64,000 nucleotides of DNA, from contig NZ_CAKZHQ010000020.1 of the NCBI RefSeq assembly GCF_936925435.1, positions 1-64,000 on the forward strand, read 5' to 3'. The translations under genes were made by a program, and so were the position numbers. Shown here in pieces: positions 1 through 10,438 of this stretch; position 1 is the first letter of the stretch; each line of letters begins with the position of its first letter. The DNA is from an uncultured Ramlibacter sp. (lineage in GTDB: Bacteria; Pseudomonadota; Gammaproteobacteria; Burkholderiales; Burkholderiaceae_C). Below the pieces are notes generated by a model. That model saw only the letters and a program-made list of their open reading frames with translations. It was not told the origin of the DNA and made no database searches.

Positions 1-1
1 C

Positions 2-535
2 TTCATCGTCCCCATTTCGCTGGCGATCCTGATTGGCCTCTTTGCGGTCCAGTCGCGTGGAACGGGCGCAGTCGCCCGCTTCTTCGGCCCGATCACCGCG
101 GTCTGGTTCATTGTCATGGCAGCCGGCGGCATCTACCATATCTTCGATGATGTCGGCATCTTCGCCGCCTTCAATCCCTGGTATGCCGCGTCCTTCCTGG
201 TGCGCGAAGGCTTCCTCGGCATCGTCGTGCTCGGCGCCGTTTTCCTGACGGTGACAGGTGCGGAAGCCCTTTACGCTGACCTTGGCCATTTCGGACGCAA
301 GCCCATTCAGCTGGCCTGGTTCGCGCTGGTCTTCCCGGCACTTGTCCTGAATTATCTCGGCCAGGGCGCCTTGGTCCTGAGCGACCCCTCGACGGCCTCA
401 GATCCCTTCTTTCTGATGTTCCCGTCCTGGGCGCTGCTGCCGATCGTGATCCTCGCGACCTTCGCCACGATCATCGCCAGTCAGGCGGTCATCACCGGCG
501 CCTTCTCGGTGGCCGCCCAGGCCGCCCAGCTCGCC
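2..535 (+). pseudogene. kup: Kup-type potassium transporter fragment fused in frame to mfd
   Basis: Translated in frame from base 2, this stretch reads like the middle of a Kup (KUP/HAK/KT) potassium uptake protein. It has an AVQSRGT motif, [10 protein letters not shown], a hydrophobic segment, the [19 protein letters not shown] signature, then [11 protein letters not shown] and [10 protein letters not shown]. Similarity stops around nt 515-540. The next 200 bases or so (to about 735) match neither Kup nor Mfd clearly; one stretch weakly recalls a CHASE sensor domain. The Kup C-terminus is missing and no stop separates it from mfd. It lies at the extreme end of the sequence, where chimeric assembly joins are common, so it may not be a real gene fusion. 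Confidence 0.7.
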
Positions 536-3500
536 CAGTCCGGCAGCGCACCGGAGCCCCTGCAGGCCCTGGGTTACGGGCAGCGCGTGGCGCGTGCCGA
601 CCTGCCCCGCTTCGAAGCCCAGATGCGCGCCAGCGGCCAGCCCGGCTACCGCGTCTTCGACCGCCTGGACGCCCCACCCGGCCTGCTGGCGCAGGACAGC
701 CACGTCAAGGTCGACATGGTGTTCCTGCTCACGCGCGGCGTGCCGCGGCGCGTGCTGGCCATCTTCACGGCTGAACCCTCTGACTCACCGCGGCTGGCCG
801 ACGAACTGCCCTTCTTCGAAACGGGCCTGCGCGTGGCCGTGTTCCCCGACTGGGAAACGCTGCCCTACGACACCTTCAGCCCGCACCAGGACCTGATCAG
901 CGAGCGCCTGGCCACGCTGTGGCGCATCTCGCAAAAGGACAAGGACACCGGCGCCGACGTGGTCATCGTGCCGGCCACCACCGCCTTGTACCGGGTGGCG
1001 CCGCCCTCGTTCCTGGCCGGCTACACCTTCGAGTTCAAGGTCAAGCAAAAGCTGGAAGAAGCCAAGCTCAAGGCCCAGCTCACCCTGGCCGGCTACAGCC
1101 ATGTGACCCAGGTGGTCAGCCCCGGCGAGTACGCGGTGCGCGGCGGCCTCATCGACCTGTTCCCCATGGGTTCGCTCGTGCCCTTCCGGGTCGACCTGTT
1201 CGACGACGAGATCGATTCCATCCGCACCTTCGATCCCGACAGCCAGCGCAGCCTGTACCCGGTGCCCGAGGTGCGGCTGCTGCCGGGCCGCGAGTTTCCG
1301 ATGGACGACGACGCCCGCAGCAAATTCCGCCGGCGCTGGCGCGAGCGGCTCGAAGGCGACCCGACCAAGAGCCGGATCTACAAGGACATGGGTGCCGGCG
1401 TGGCCACGGCCGGCATCGAGTACTACCTGCCGCTGTTCTTCGACGAAACGGCCACCGTCTTCGACTACCTGGGCACCGAAGCCACCGTGGTCCTGCACGG
1501 CGACCTGGAGCCGGCTTTCCAGCGCTTCTGGACCGACACCAAGGAGCGCTACCGGCTGGCCCAGGGCGACCCCGAACGTCCCGTCATCGCCCCTGAGGCC
1601 CTGTTTCTCTCGGCCGAGCAGTTTTATGGCCGCGCCAACGAGCACGCCCAGCTGGCCATCCGGCCCGGCGTGGCCGACATCGAAGACAGCGCCCTGTTCC
1701 AGAAGCTCGACGAGCTGACGGTGGTGCGCGGCGCCGAGGACCCGCTGGCCAGGCTCAAAGCCCACCTGCGCAACACGGCGCACCGCGTGCTGCTGCTGGC
1801 CGAAAGCGATGGCCGGCGCGAAAGCCTGCTGGACTTTCTGCGCGCCAGCCAGCTGTCGCCGCCGGCCTTCGACTCGCTGGCCGAGTTCCAGGCCAGCCCC
1901 GAGATGCTGGGCATCGCCACCGCCGGCCTGGCCCAGGGCTTTTGCTGGCTGGAAGAAGGCCTGGACCTGGTCACCGAGACCGAGCTGTTCTCCACCGGCC
2001 CTAGCGGCCGCCGCCGCCGCAGGCAGGAGCAGGTCAGCGACGTCGAGGCCCTGATCAAGGACTTGTCGGAGCTGAACGTGGGCGACCCGGTGGTCCATGC
2101 AGCCCACGGCATCGGCCGCTACAAGGGCCTGGTCAACATGGACCTGGGCCAGGGCTCGAGCGAATTTCTGCATCTCGAGTACGCCGACAAGGCGATCCTC
2201 TACGTGCCGGTGGCGCAGCTGCACCAGATCAGCCGCTACACCGGCGTCTCGGCCGACGAGGCGCCGCTGCACAAGCTGGGCTCGGGCCAGTGGGAAAAAG
2301 CCAGGCGCAAGGCCGCCGAGCAGGTGCGCGACACCGCGGCGGAGCTGCTGAACATCTACGCGCGCCGCGCGGCGCGGCAAGGCCATGCCTTCCGCTTCTC
2401 GGCGCAGGACTACGAGATCTTTGCCAACGACTTCGGCTTTGAAGAGACGCCCGACCAGAAGGGCGCGATCCACGCCGTCATCCAGGACATGGTCTCGCCC
2501 CAGCCCATGGACCGCCTGGTCTGCGGCGATGTGGGCTTTGGCAAGACCGAGGTCGCCCTGCGCGCGGCCTTCGTGGCCGTGACCGGCGGCAAGCAGGTGG
2601 CCTTCCTGGCGCCCACCACCTTGCTGGCCGAGCAGCACTACCAGACCCTGGTCGACCGCTTCGGCAAGTGGCCGGTCAAGGTGGCCGAGGTCTCGCGCTT
2701 CCGCTCGGCCAAGGAGGTGACGGCCTCGCTCAAGGGCCTGGCCGACGGCACCGTCGACATCGTGGTCGGCACGCACAAGCTGCTGTCGGAGTCGACCAAG
2801 TTCAAGAACCTGGGCCTGCTGATCATCGACGAGGAGCACCGCTTCGGTGTGCGCCACAAGGAGGCGATGAAGGCCTTGCGCGCCGAGGTCGACGTGCTGA
2901 CGCTGACGGCCACGCCCATCCCCCGCACCCTGGGCATGGCGCTGGAAGGCCTGCGCGACCTGTCGGTGATCGCCACCGCGCCGCAACGCCGCCTGGCCAT
3001 CAAGACCTTTGTGCGCGACGAGGGCAACGGCGTGATCCGCGAGGCCGTGCTGCGCGAATTGAAGCGCGGCGGCCAGGTCTACTTCCTGCACAACGAGGTG
3101 GAGACCATCGAGAACCGGCGCCTGCGGCTGGAGGAGCTCCTGCCCGAGGCGCGCATCGCCGTGGCCCATGGCCAGATGCCCGAGCGCGACCTGGAACACG
3201 TGATGCGCGACTTCGTGGCCCAGCGCTACAACATGCTGCTGTGCTCCACCATCATCGAGACCGGCATCGACGTGCCGACAGCCAACACCATCGTCATCAG
3301 CCGCGCCGACAAGTTCGGCCTGGCGCAGCTGCATCAACTCAGAGGTCGGGTCGGCCGCAGCCACCACCAGGCCTATGCCTACCTGATGGTGCCGGACAAG
3401 GAAAGCCTGACCAAGCAGGCCGGCCAGAGGCTGGACGCCATCCAGCAGATGGAGGAGCTGGGCTCGGGCTTTTACCTGGCCATGCATGACCTGGAGATCC

Positions 3501-4096
3501 GCGGCGCCGGCGAGGTGCTGGGCGACAACCAGAGCGGCAACATGCTGGAGATCGGCTTCCAGATGTACAACGAGATGCTGGCCGAGGCCGTGCGCTCCCT
3601 GAAGGAGGGCAAGGAGCCCGACCTGCTGGCGCCGCTGTCGGTGGCCACCGACATCAACCTGCACGCCCCCGCCCTGCTGCCAGACGACTACTGCGGCGAC
3701 GTGCACCTGCGGCTGTCGTTCTACAAGAAGCTGGCCACGGCCAAGAACCCGGACCAGATCGACGCCCTGCTCGAAGAGATCGTCGACCGCTTCGGCAAGC
3801 TGCCGCCCCAGGCGCAGAACCTGATCGACGTGCACCGCCTGCGCGTGCTGGCCCGGCCTTACGGCGTGGTGAAGGTCGATGCCGCGCCCGGCGTCATCAC
3901 CATCACCTTCAAGGCCAACCCGCCGGTGGACCCGATGCGCATCATCGAGCTGGTGCAGAAGAACAAGCACATCCGCCTGGCCGGCAACGAAAAGCTGCGC
4001 ATCGAGCGCGAGATCAAGGAGCCCAAGGACAGGGCCCAGTTCGTGCGCGACGTGCTGCGTTCCCTCGGCCAACCCAAGCTGGCGCAGCCCGCATGA
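2..4096 (+). CDS. mfd: Transcription-repair coupling factor Mfd, fused at its N-terminus to a Kup-like segment
   Basis: Mfd is a DNA translocase that releases RNA polymerase stalled at lesions and recruits UvrA. Mfd similarity starts near nt 740. It includes the UvrB-like [15 protein letters not shown] block (about nt 848-892), the RNAP-interacting region (about 2080-2250), Walker A GFGKTE (about 2533-2550), the DEEH box (about 2827-2840), a TATPIPRT block and the [11 protein letters not shown] helicase motif (about 3343-3375), and the C-terminal D7 region. The frame is open from the window edge with no stop, so no native mfd start can be assigned. Roughly the first 50 residues expected of Mfd are replaced by foreign sequence. 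serB follows 81 nt later on the same strand. The Mfd part is certain; the N-terminal fusion is either real or an assembly join. Confidence 0.9.
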   Translation, partial: FIVPISLAILIGLFAVQSRGTGAVARFFGPITAVWFIVMAAGGIYHIFDDVGIFAAFNPWYAASFLVREGFLGIVVLGAVFLTVTGAEALYADLGHFGRKPIQLAWFALVFPALVLNYLGQGALVLSDPSTASDPFFLMFPSWALLPIVILATFATIIASQAVITGAFSVAAQAAQLAQSGSAPEPLQALGYGQRVARADLPRFEAQMRASGQPGYRVFDRLDAPPGLLAQDSHVKVDMVFLLTRGVPRRVLAIFTAEPSDSPRLADELPFFETGLRVAVFPDWETLPYDTFSPHQDLISERLATLWRISQKDKDTGADVVIVPATTALYRVAPPSFLAGYTFEFKVKQKLEEAKLKAQLTLAGYSHVTQVVSPGEYAVRGGLIDLFPMGSLVPFRVDLFDDEIDSIRTFDPDSQRSLYPVPEVRLLPGREFPMDDDARSKFRRRWRERLEGDPTKSRIYKDMGAGVATAGIEYYLPLFFDETATVFDYLGTEATVVLHGDLEPAFQRFWTDTKERYRLAQGDPERPVIAPEALFLSAEQFYGRANEHAQLAIRPGVADIEDSALFQKLDELTVVRGAEDPLARLKAHLRNTAHRVLLLAESDGRRESLLDFLRASQLSPPAFDSLAEFQASPEMLGIATAGLAQGFCWLEEGLDLVTETELFSTGPSGRRRRRQEQVSDVEALIKDLSELNVGDPVVHAAHGIGRYKGLVNMDLGQGSSEFLHLEYADKAILYVPVAQLHQISRYTGVSADEAPLHKLGSGQWEKARRKAAEQVRDTAAELLNIYARRAARQGHAFRFSAQDYEIFANDFGFEETPDQKGAIHAVIQDMVSPQPMDRLVCGDVGFGKTEVALRAAFVAVTGGKQVAFLAPTTLLAEQHYQTLVDRFGKWPVKVAEVSRFRSAKEVTASLKGLADGTVDIVVGTHKLLSESTKFKNLGLLIIDEEHRFGVRHKEAMKALRAEVDVLTLTATPIPRTLGMALEGLRDLSVIATAPQRRLAIKTFVRDEGNGVIREAVLRELKRGGQVYFLHNEVETIENRRLRLEELLPEARIAVAHGQMPERDLEHVMRDFVAQRYNMLLCSTIIETGIDVPTANTIVISRADKFGLAQLHQLRGRVGRSHHQAYAYLMVPDKESLTKQAGQRLDAIQQMEELGSGFYLAMHDLEIRGAGEVLGDNQSGNMLEIGFQMYNEMLAEAVRSLKEGKEPDLLAPLSVATDINLHAPALLPDDYCGDVHLRLSFYKKLATAKNPDQIDALLEEIVDRFGKLPPQAQNLIDVHRLRVLARPYGVVKVDAAPGVITITFKANPPVDPMRIIELVQKNKHIRLAGNEKLRIEREIKEPKDRAQFVRDVLRSLGQPKLAQPA

Positions 4097-4177
4097 ACGG
4101 CAATCGCTCCTCTTTTCATAGCATCCCAGGTCCATTGGACGGGAGCTAGAGGCCTACTCTCTTCGTAAAATTGCCAA

Positions 4178-4906
4178 ATGACCGTTCCCACCGACTTTGC
4201 CCCCGGCCTGGCCATCCAGGGTTTCACGCCGCCCCTGCGCCTGCAGGACTTCAAGCTGATCGCCTTCGACATGGACTCGACGCTGATCAACATCGAGTGC
4301 GTGGACGAGATCGCCGACGCCGCCGGCCGCAAGCAAGAAGTGGCGGCCATCACCGAAGCCGCGATGCGCGGCGAGATCACCGACTACAAGGAGAGCCTGC
4401 GCCAGCGCGTGGCCCTGCTGCGCGGCGTGACGGTGGCCCACATGGAAGAAGTGCTGACCCAGCGCCTGCAACTGAACCCCGGCGCCGCCGACCTGGTGAA
4501 AGCCTGCAAGGCCGCCGGACTGAAAGTGCTGCTGGTCTCGGGCGGCTTCACCTACTTCACCGACCATGTGCGCGCCCTGCTGGGCATCGACTACACCCGC
4601 TCCAACGTGCTGGAGATCGAGTCCGGCCCCAACTGCGGCCAGCTGACCGGCCGCATGGTGGACCAGGACTGGGGCGACATCTGCGACGGCGAGGAAAAAC
4701 GCAAGATGCTGCTGGCCACCTGCGCCCAACTGGGCATCGATCCCAAGCAATCCATCGCCATGGGCGACGGCGCCAACGACCTCCCCATGATGTCCGTCGC
4801 CGGCCTCTCCGTGGCCTACCACGCGAAGCCGAAGGTGCGCGAGCAGGCGATGGTGGCGATCAACTCTGGTGGTTTGGACCGGCTGCTGGAAGTCGTGCGG
4901 GCCTAG
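4178..4906 (+). CDS. serB: Phosphoserine phosphatase SerB
   Basis: HAD-superfamily phosphatase that converts O-phosphoserine to serine, the last step of serine biosynthesis. The 242-residue protein has the nucleophile motif DMDST at residues 31-35, the serine-containing LLVSGGF motif (about 111-117), the conserved lysine region, and the metal-binding MGDGANDLPM motif near residue 200. It lacks the N-terminal ACT-like extension of E. coli SerB, as do many betaproteobacterial homologues. It is co-directional with mfd after an 81-nt gap and may share its transcript. The following intergenic DNA is packed with REP-like hairpins that may end the transcript. Confidence 0.93.
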   Translation: MTVPTDFAPGLAIQGFTPPLRLQDFKLIAFDMDSTLINIECVDEIADAAGRKQEVAAITEAAMRGEITDYKESLRQRVALLRGVTVAHMEEVLTQRLQLNPGAADLVKACKAAGLKVLLVSGGFTYFTDHVRALLGIDYTRSNVLEIESGPNCGQLTGRMVDQDWGDICDGEEKRKMLLATCAQLGIDPKQSIAMGDGANDLPMMSVAGLSVAYHAKPKVREQAMVAINSGGLDRLLEVVRA

Positions 4907-4937
4907 TCCCGTCATCCCCAAGCAGGTGACGCGCCGC

Positions 4938-4962
4938 GTCATCCCCGCGGAGGCGGGGACCC
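4938..4962. repeat. REP-like GC-rich hairpin
   Basis: CCCCGC (4943-4948) pairs with GCGGGG (4953-4958) around a GGAG loop, within the gtcatccccgcg...gcggggaccc context that recurs between genes in many betaproteobacteria and xanthomonads. It lies about 35 bases after serB and could help end transcription, although no T-tract follows. Confidence 0.6.
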
Positions 4963-4975
4963 AGGGCTTCCATCC

Positions 4976-5002
4976 CCGTTCGGGCTGAGTCTGTCGAAGC
5001 CC
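4976..5002 (-). repeat. Intergenic repeat, copy 1 of a 27-bp element
   Basis: These 27 bases are the reverse complement of 6741-6767 with one or two differences. The core reads TTCGAC..CTCAGCCCGAACGG. It is a commonly dispersed intergenic repeat and here forms the outer edge of a larger inverted structure around the GNAT gene. Confidence 0.7.
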
Positions 5003-5026
5003 CTTCGCTTGCAGACATCTCAGCCC

Positions 5027-5210
5027 GCGCCGGCCGGTGTCCGGGCTGCGGCCTACGGTCATCGTGCCGCCTGCCGGCGGCATTCCCTGTGACGCCCGGA
5101 AAACGCACCGCGCTCTCCGGACCCACCTGTGCCGGTCGCCGGCGCATGCCCAAAGGCCGCAGCCCGGACACCGGCCGACGCCGGATCGGCGGTGGTGGCG
5201 GGCTTGCGAT
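5027..5210 (+). repeat. MITE-like inverted-repeat element, copy A
   Basis: A 27-bp left arm (5027-5053) is repeated inverted at 5155-5181 with one mismatch, enclosing about 100 bases. The right flank to 5210 is also conserved in copy B. The whole element is the reverse complement of 6530-6714, except that the middle 25 bases or so differ. It codes for nothing. The layout resembles a non-autonomous miniature element or a structured intergenic repeat. From 5211 to 5490 I see no gene or clear signal. Confidence 0.75.
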
Positions 5211-5539
5211 GGTCCTTGGCAGATAGGAATGGACTCGGCGCAGGCTGGACAAGCGGCCGACCCAAGCGCCCCGCAGCCCGCCCGCATGCGGCTTGGCGAC
5301 CGAGGTTGGCGTGGCGTCAGTGCACATCGCGCCAGCTTTTGCTTGCCGGGTTTGGTGGGGCAATTTATAACTGGATGAATTTCTGGCGCCGGGGCGCAAA
5401 GCCAAGCCAGAAGCCACTTGAGGAGGAAATCCGTGTCCAGATTAGGCCGCAGCCGCCAATTTAAACCGCAGGTTTTGCGGCAGACATTACGTTAGACCTC
5501 ACAGGAGCTCACCATCTTGATTTACGCCAGCGAGGTTCT

Positions 5540-6349
5540 GTGATCGAGCTGCGAGAGGATGACTTTGCTGTAGCGGGCTCGCTCCTCGATGAGCTTCACG
5601 TCGGACCAGCGATTGCTGGCGCCGTTCTATCGGGCCACACCAGAGGAAAAGTTTTTCTCCGGAGGCCTGCTGACCCCTCGGTCGGTTTCTTCTATGACAA
5701 TGGCTTCTGCGTACTTGCTGGCGCCGTAGCCGATGCTGAATTCGCGCACGCCTGCCTGAACTGGCTGTATAGCCACCTGGAGCAGGACTTCTTCATCCTG
5801 TACCCGGGTCACGAGCGCTGGGTTCCGGTACTGGACTCGCTCGCTACGGCGCCGGTAAAGAAAGTAGAGCGCATCGGCTATGAGTTCGACGCAGGCACAT
5901 TCCTCGGTCAGCGTGCGCCGCAAGTGCTTTCAGAGAACTTCACACTGGCCAAGCTGGACGCCGCACTTATGCGCGATGTGGCGGACACTTCGTACCCGTG
6001 GATTCGCGGAACGTGGAAGTCAGAAGAGGAGTTTGAACGAAATGGACTCGGATTCTGCGTACTCACGCGAGGGCGTGTTGTGAGTCTTTGCTACTCCGTC
6101 TTTGTGAGTGGATCACACCGGGAGATCGACATACTTACGCTGGAGCCGTACAAGAGGCAAGGGATGGCGAGAGCAGTCGCTTCGGCTTACATTCAGGAAT
6201 GCTTGGGTCGAGGGCTGCAGCCTGGATGGGATTGCTTCAAAGACAACCGTGCTTCAGGACAATTGGCCCAAGCTCTGGGATTCATTCCAAGCATTGAATT
6301 CCCTGTCTATTCTTGGCAACGAGTGGGGAGGGCTGACGGTGAGGTCTAA
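5540..6349 (+). CDS. GNAT-family acetyltransferase
   Basis: 269-residue protein resembling the GNAT_acetyltran group, with a divergent N-terminal half and a C-terminal acetyl-CoA-binding fold. The segment LEPYKRQGMARAVASAYIQEC has the R/Q-x-x-G-x-A/G type acetyl-CoA loop (about residues 205-215). It is followed by GWDCFKDNRASGQLAQALGF, the usual asparagine/helix end of the fold. The substrate cannot be told from sequence. The gene is visibly less GC-rich than its neighbours, has cassette-type boundaries and is isolated between two inverted repeat modules, all of which point to acquisition. A possible weak start context lies just upstream (caggagctcacc at 5501-5512); GTG at 5540 is the start. 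Confidence 0.75.
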   Translation: MIELREDDFAVAGSLLDELHVGPAIAGAVLSGHTRGKVFLRRPADPSVGFFYDNGFCVLAGAVADAEFAHACLNWLYSHLEQDFFILYPGHERWVPVLDSLATAPVKKVERIGYEFDAGTFLGQRAPQVLSENFTLAKLDAALMRDVADTSYPWIRGTWKSEEEFERNGLGFCVLTRGRVVSLCYSVFVSGSHREIDILTLEPYKRQGMARAVASAYIQECLGRGLQPGWDCFKDNRASGQLAQALGFIPSIEFPVYSWQRVGRADGEV

Positions 6350-6395
6350 CAAGTCACTCGACACGGACGTGGAGCTTGCATCGCTTTAGTTGACA
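6344..6395 (+). other. attC-like recombination site (degenerate)
   Basis: Runs from the GTCTAAC core at 6344-6350 to the GTTGACA core-like heptamer at 6389-6395, 52 bases in all. The left half follows the usual attC pattern; the right half pairs poorly and its core departs from GTTRRRY at one position. Treat as a remnant. Confidence 0.4.
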
Positions 6396-6529
6396 CTTCG
6401 CTTCACAGTACGGCCGCTTCTGAATTCATAGCACGAGAAGTCCATTTCCCGGGGGCTACAGTCCAATTCGTCTCTGAAACGGCGCCCAGAAGGCATCCAC
6501 CAAGCCGCGTGCGTGCGTGCGGGTTGCGA

Positions 6530-6714
6530 ATCGCAAGCCAGCCACCACCGCCGATCCGGCGCCGGCCGGTGTCCGGGCTGCGGCCTTTGGGCATGCGCCG
6601 GCGACCGGCACCGGTTTAATCAAAGAATGAAGACACGTTTCCCGGGCGTCACAGGGAATGCCGCCGGCAGGCGGCACGATGACCGTAGGCCGCAGCCCGG
6701 ACACCGGCCGGCGC
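6530..6714 (-). repeat. MITE-like inverted-repeat element, copy B
   Basis: Reverse-complement partner of 5027-5210. The arms are 6559-6585 and 6688-6714 (27 bp each, perfect inverted repeat) and the flank 6530-6558 is shared. The central 25 bases or so differ from copy A, and the rest is nearly identical. Confidence 0.75.
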
Positions 6715-6740
6715 AGGCACGGGTGAGAGCCTGCGAGGAA

Positions 6741-6767
6741 GGGCTTCGACAAGCTCAGCCCGAACGG
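6741..6767 (+). repeat. Intergenic repeat, copy 2 of a 27-bp element
   Basis: Inverted partner of 4976-5002, here the outer edge of the right-hand repeat module. Confidence 0.7.
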
Positions 6768-6818
6768 GTAGTCGCCCCGGCCCGAACGGATGGTCGGCCC
6801 GGCCCGAACGGGGCTGGG
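6759..6818 (+). repeat. Short tandem repeat, 22-bp period, about 2.7 copies
   Basis: CCCGAACGG recurs at 6759, 6781 and 6803, exactly 22 bases apart, with similar spacer sequence. It begins inside the REP-like element and runs up to the stop codon of the minus-strand gcdH gene. Confidence 0.7.
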
Positions 6819-8003
6819 TCAGAAAGCCGAAATGCCAGTCTGCGCGCGCCCCAGGATCAGGGCGTGGATATCGTGCGTGCCTTCGTAGGTGTTGACGACT
6901 TCCAGGTTGACCATGTGGCGGGCCACGCCGAACTCGTCGCTGATGCCGTTGCCGCCCATCATGTCGCGCGCCAGGCGGGCGATGTCCAGGGCCTTGCCGC
7001 AGGAGTTGCGCTTCATGATGGAGGTGATCTCCACGGCAGCCGTGCCCTCGTCCTTCATGCGGCCCAGGCGCAGGCAGCCTTGCAGGCCCAGGGTGATCTC
7101 GGTCTGCATGTCGGCCAGCTTCTTTTGCACCAGCTGGTTGGCCGCCAGCGGCTTGCCGAACTGCTTGCGGTCCAGCACGTACTGCCGGGCGCGGTGCCAG
7201 CAGTCCTCGGCCGCGCCCAGCGCGCCCCAGGCGATGCCGTAGCGGGCGCTGTTCAGGCAGGTGAAGGGGCCCTTGAGGCCGCGCACCTCGGGGAAGGCGT
7301 TCTCTTCCGGGCAGAACACTTCATCGAGCACGATCTCGCCGGTGATGGAGGCGCGCAGGCCCACCTTGCCGTGGATGGCGGGGGCGCTCAGGCCCTTCCA
7401 GCCCTTCTCCAGCACGAAGCCGCGGATCGAGCCTTCGTCGTCCTTGGCCCACACGACAAACACGTCGGCGATCGGGCTGTTGGTGATCCACATCTTGGCG
7501 CCGCTGATCTTGTAGCCACCGTCGACCTTCTTGGCCCGCGTGATCATGCTGTTGGGGTCCGAGCCGTGGTTCGGCTCAGTCAGGCCGAAGCAGCCGATCC
7601 ACTCGCCGCTGGCCAGCTTGGGCAGGTACTTCTGCTTGGTCGCTTCGTTGGCAAATTCATTGATCGGCACCATCACCAGGGAGGACTGCACGCTCATCAT
7701 CGAGCGGTAACCGGAATCCACACGTTCCACCTCGCGCGCCACCAGGCCGTAGCAGACGTAGTTCAGGCCGGCGCCACCGTACTGCTCGGGGATGGTCGCG
7801 CCCAGCAGGCCCAGCGAACCCATCTCGCGGAAGATGGCGGCGTCGGTGGTTTCGTTGCGGAAGGCCAGTGTCACGCGTGGCAGAAGCTTTTCCTGGCAGT
7901 AGGCGGCGGCGGCATCGCGCACCTGGCGCTCGTCGTCGGTCAGTTGCTGGTCCAGCAGCAGCGGGTCGTCCCAATGGAAGGCGGCTTTGGAAGAAGAGGC
8001 CAT
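6819..8003 (-). CDS. gcdH: Glutaryl-CoA dehydrogenase
   Basis: FAD-dependent acyl-CoA dehydrogenase family member, 394 residues, the usual GcdH length. GcdH oxidises and decarboxylates glutaryl-CoA to crotonyl-CoA at the end of lysine, tryptophan and aromatic degradation. Diagnostic stretches are [13 protein letters not shown] (about 95-107), the FAD-contacting [14 protein letters not shown] block, and [16 protein letters not shown] carrying the catalytic glutamate (about 370). It is the last gene of a five-gene minus-strand operon, 23 nt after ridA, so it probably handles a C5 dicarboxyl-CoA product of the ring-degradation pathway. AAGGA lies 12 nt upstream of the ATG. Confidence 0.92.
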   Translation of the reverse strand: MASSSKAAFHWDDPLLLDQQLTDDERQVRDAAAAYCQEKLLPRVTLAFRNETTDAAIFREMGSLGLLGATIPEQYGGAGLNYVCYGLVAREVERVDSGYRSMMSVQSSLVMVPINEFANEATKQKYLPKLASGEWIGCFGLTEPNHGSDPNSMITRAKKVDGGYKISGAKMWITNSPIADVFVVWAKDDEGSIRGFVLEKGWKGLSAPAIHGKVGLRASITGEIVLDEVFCPEENAFPEVRGLKGPFTCLNSARYGIAWGALGAAEDCWHRARQYVLDRKQFGKPLAANQLVQKKLADMQTEITLGLQGCLRLGRMKDEGTAAVEITSIMKRNSCGKALDIARLARDMMGGNGISDEFGVARHMVNLEVVNTYEGTHDIHALILGRAQTGISAF

Positions 8004-8026
8004 GAGAATTCAGTCCTTGTGTGCGT

Positions 8027-8421
8027 TCAGTCAGGCAAGACGGCAGTGCATTCAATTTCGACCTTGGCGCGGTCCTCGATCAAGGCCCTGACTTCCACGG
8101 CGGTCATGGCGGCGTTGTAGCTGCCGATGATCTCGCGGAAGGCGGCGCCGATCTCGCGGCCGGCGGCGAGGTATTCGCGCTTGTCCGTCACGTACCAGGT
8201 CATGCGGACGATATTCTCGCCCTTGCCGCCGGCCTGGCGCAGCACGTCGGCGACATTCTTGAGTGCCTGGATGGCCTGCACTGCAAAATCGTCGCTGTGG
8301 AAGACGCCCTGCTCATCCCAGCCGATCATGCCGGCGATAAACAGCATGCGGCCCTGCGCCACCACGCCGTTCGAATAGCCCTTGGGCCGGGGCCAGCCCT
8401 CGGGCAGGATCACTTGTGCGT

Positions 8422-8425
<4 letters not shown>
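8027..8425 (-). CDS. RidA-family enamine/imine deaminase
   Basis: 132-residue YjgF/YER057c/UK114-type protein; members hydrolyse reactive enamines or imines to ketones and ammonia. Visible features are the N-terminal [22 protein letters not shown], a central helix with [14 protein letters not shown], the [11 protein letters not shown] strand and a C-terminal VEIECTAV strand near the active-site cleft. The ATG overlaps the upstream acyl-CoA dehydrogenase stop (ATGA at 8422-8425), so the two are translationally coupled. In an operon for 2-aminobenzoyl-CoA, whose reduced ring carries an enamine, a deaminase is chemically sensible; that role is inference. Confidence 0.88.
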
Positions 8426-9582
<1,157 letters not shown>

Positions 9583-9583
9583 C

Positions 9584-10438
9584 TCAGTTGCCTTGAAAAA
9601 CGGGTTTTTGCTTGGCGACAAACGCTTCGTAAGCGCGGTTGAAGTCTTCGGTCAGCATGCAAATCGCCTGGGCCTGGGCTTCGGCCTCGATGGCCTGCTC
9701 GATGGTCATGGCCCATTCCTGGTGCAGCATGGTCTTGGTGATGCCATTGGCAAAGCTCGGCCCTTGCGCCAGATCCAGCGCCAGCTTTTGCGCTTCGGCC
9801 AGCACAGCATCGGGTTCGCAGATGCGGTTGAAGAAACCCCAGCGCTCGCCCTCCTCGCCGCCCAGGGAGCGACCGGTGTAGAGCAGTTCACTGGCCCGGC
9901 CCTGGCCGATGATGCGCGGCAGGATGGCACAGGCGCCCATGTCGCAGCCGGCCAGGCCGACGCGGTTGAACAAAAAGGCTGTCTTGCTGCGCGCCGTGCC
10001 CAGGCGCAGGTCGGAGGCCATGGCGACGATGGCACCGGCGCCGGCGCAGACGCCGTCAATGGCGGCCACGATGGGCTGCGGGCAGGCACGCATGGTCTTG
10101 ACCAAGTCGCCCGTCATGCGGGTGAACATCAGCAGCTCGGGCGCGGGCAGCTTGACCAGGGGGCCGATGATCTCGTGCACGTCGCCGCCGGAGCAGAAAT
10201 TGCCGCCGGCACCGGTGACCACCACCGCATGCACGTCGGTCGCGTACTTCAGGCGGCCGAACAGGTCGCGCAGTTCGGCGTAGGAATCAAAAGTCAGCGG
10301 GTTCTTGCGCTCGGGGCGGTTCAGGGTGACCGTGCCCACGCCGTCCTTGACCTCCCACAGAAAGTGTTCGGCCTTGTGGCCGGCCAGTTGCTGGCGGTTG
10401 CCTGCTGCCAGCTGCGGGTCGAGTTGCTTGCTTGTCAT
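9584..10438 (-). CDS. Enoyl-CoA hydratase/isomerase family protein
   Basis: 284-residue crotonase-fold protein. The [19 protein letters not shown] strand, the oxyanion-hole segments [12 protein letters not shown] (about 79-90) and [16 protein letters not shown] (about 128-143), and [12 protein letters not shown] are visible. The start overlaps the stop of the monooxygenase/reductase gene by four bases (ATGA, 10435-10438). It belongs to the 2-aminobenzoyl-CoA-type operon and probably hydrates or opens the non-aromatic ring CoA ester; which step is inference. The N-terminus is about 20 residues longer than typical crotonases. Confidence 0.9.
   Translation of the reverse strand: MTSKQLDPQLAAGNRQQLAGHKAEHFLWEVKDGVGTVTLNRPERKNPLTFDSYAELRDLFGRLKYATDVHAVVVTGAGGNFCSGGDVHEIIGPLVKLPAPELLMFTRMTGDLVKTMRACPQPIVAAIDGVCAGAGAIVAMASDLRLGTARSKTAFLFNRVGLAGCDMGACAILPRIIGQGRASELLYTGRSLGGEEGERWGFFNRICEPDAVLAEAQKLALDLAQGPSFANGITKTMLHQEWAMTIEQAIEAEAQAQAICMLTEDFNRAYEAFVAKQKPVFQGN

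Larger units (their letters stand above)
5492..6395 (+). mobile_element. Probable solitary integron gene cassette carrying a GNAT gene
   Basis: The left boundary has a GTTAGAC core (5491-5497), the canonical integrase cut-site form. One ORF follows closely and ends inside a GTCTAAC core (6344-6350), where the TAA stop overlaps the core, as is common in cassettes. The sequence after it (AACAAGTCACTCGACACGG) resembles the left half of attC sites. The expected right core is only approximated by GTTGACA (6389-6395), so the attC is degenerate. No integron integrase is visible in the window. Inference from motifs, not from a covariance search. Confidence 0.5.

Noticed and set aside
785..4135. 1116-codon open frame opposite mfd
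   Set aside because: Exact antisense of Mfd in a high-GC gene; composition (long His/Gln/Val/Leu runs) is that of a shadow frame.
6759..6818. CRISPR array
   Set aside because: Fewer than three 22-base units with similar, not unique, spacers; it is a short tandem repeat next to a REP element.
6513..8120. 535-codon plus-strand frame opposite gcdH
   Set aside because: Antisense shadow; the gcdH product is clearly recognised and the frame starts inside a repeat element.
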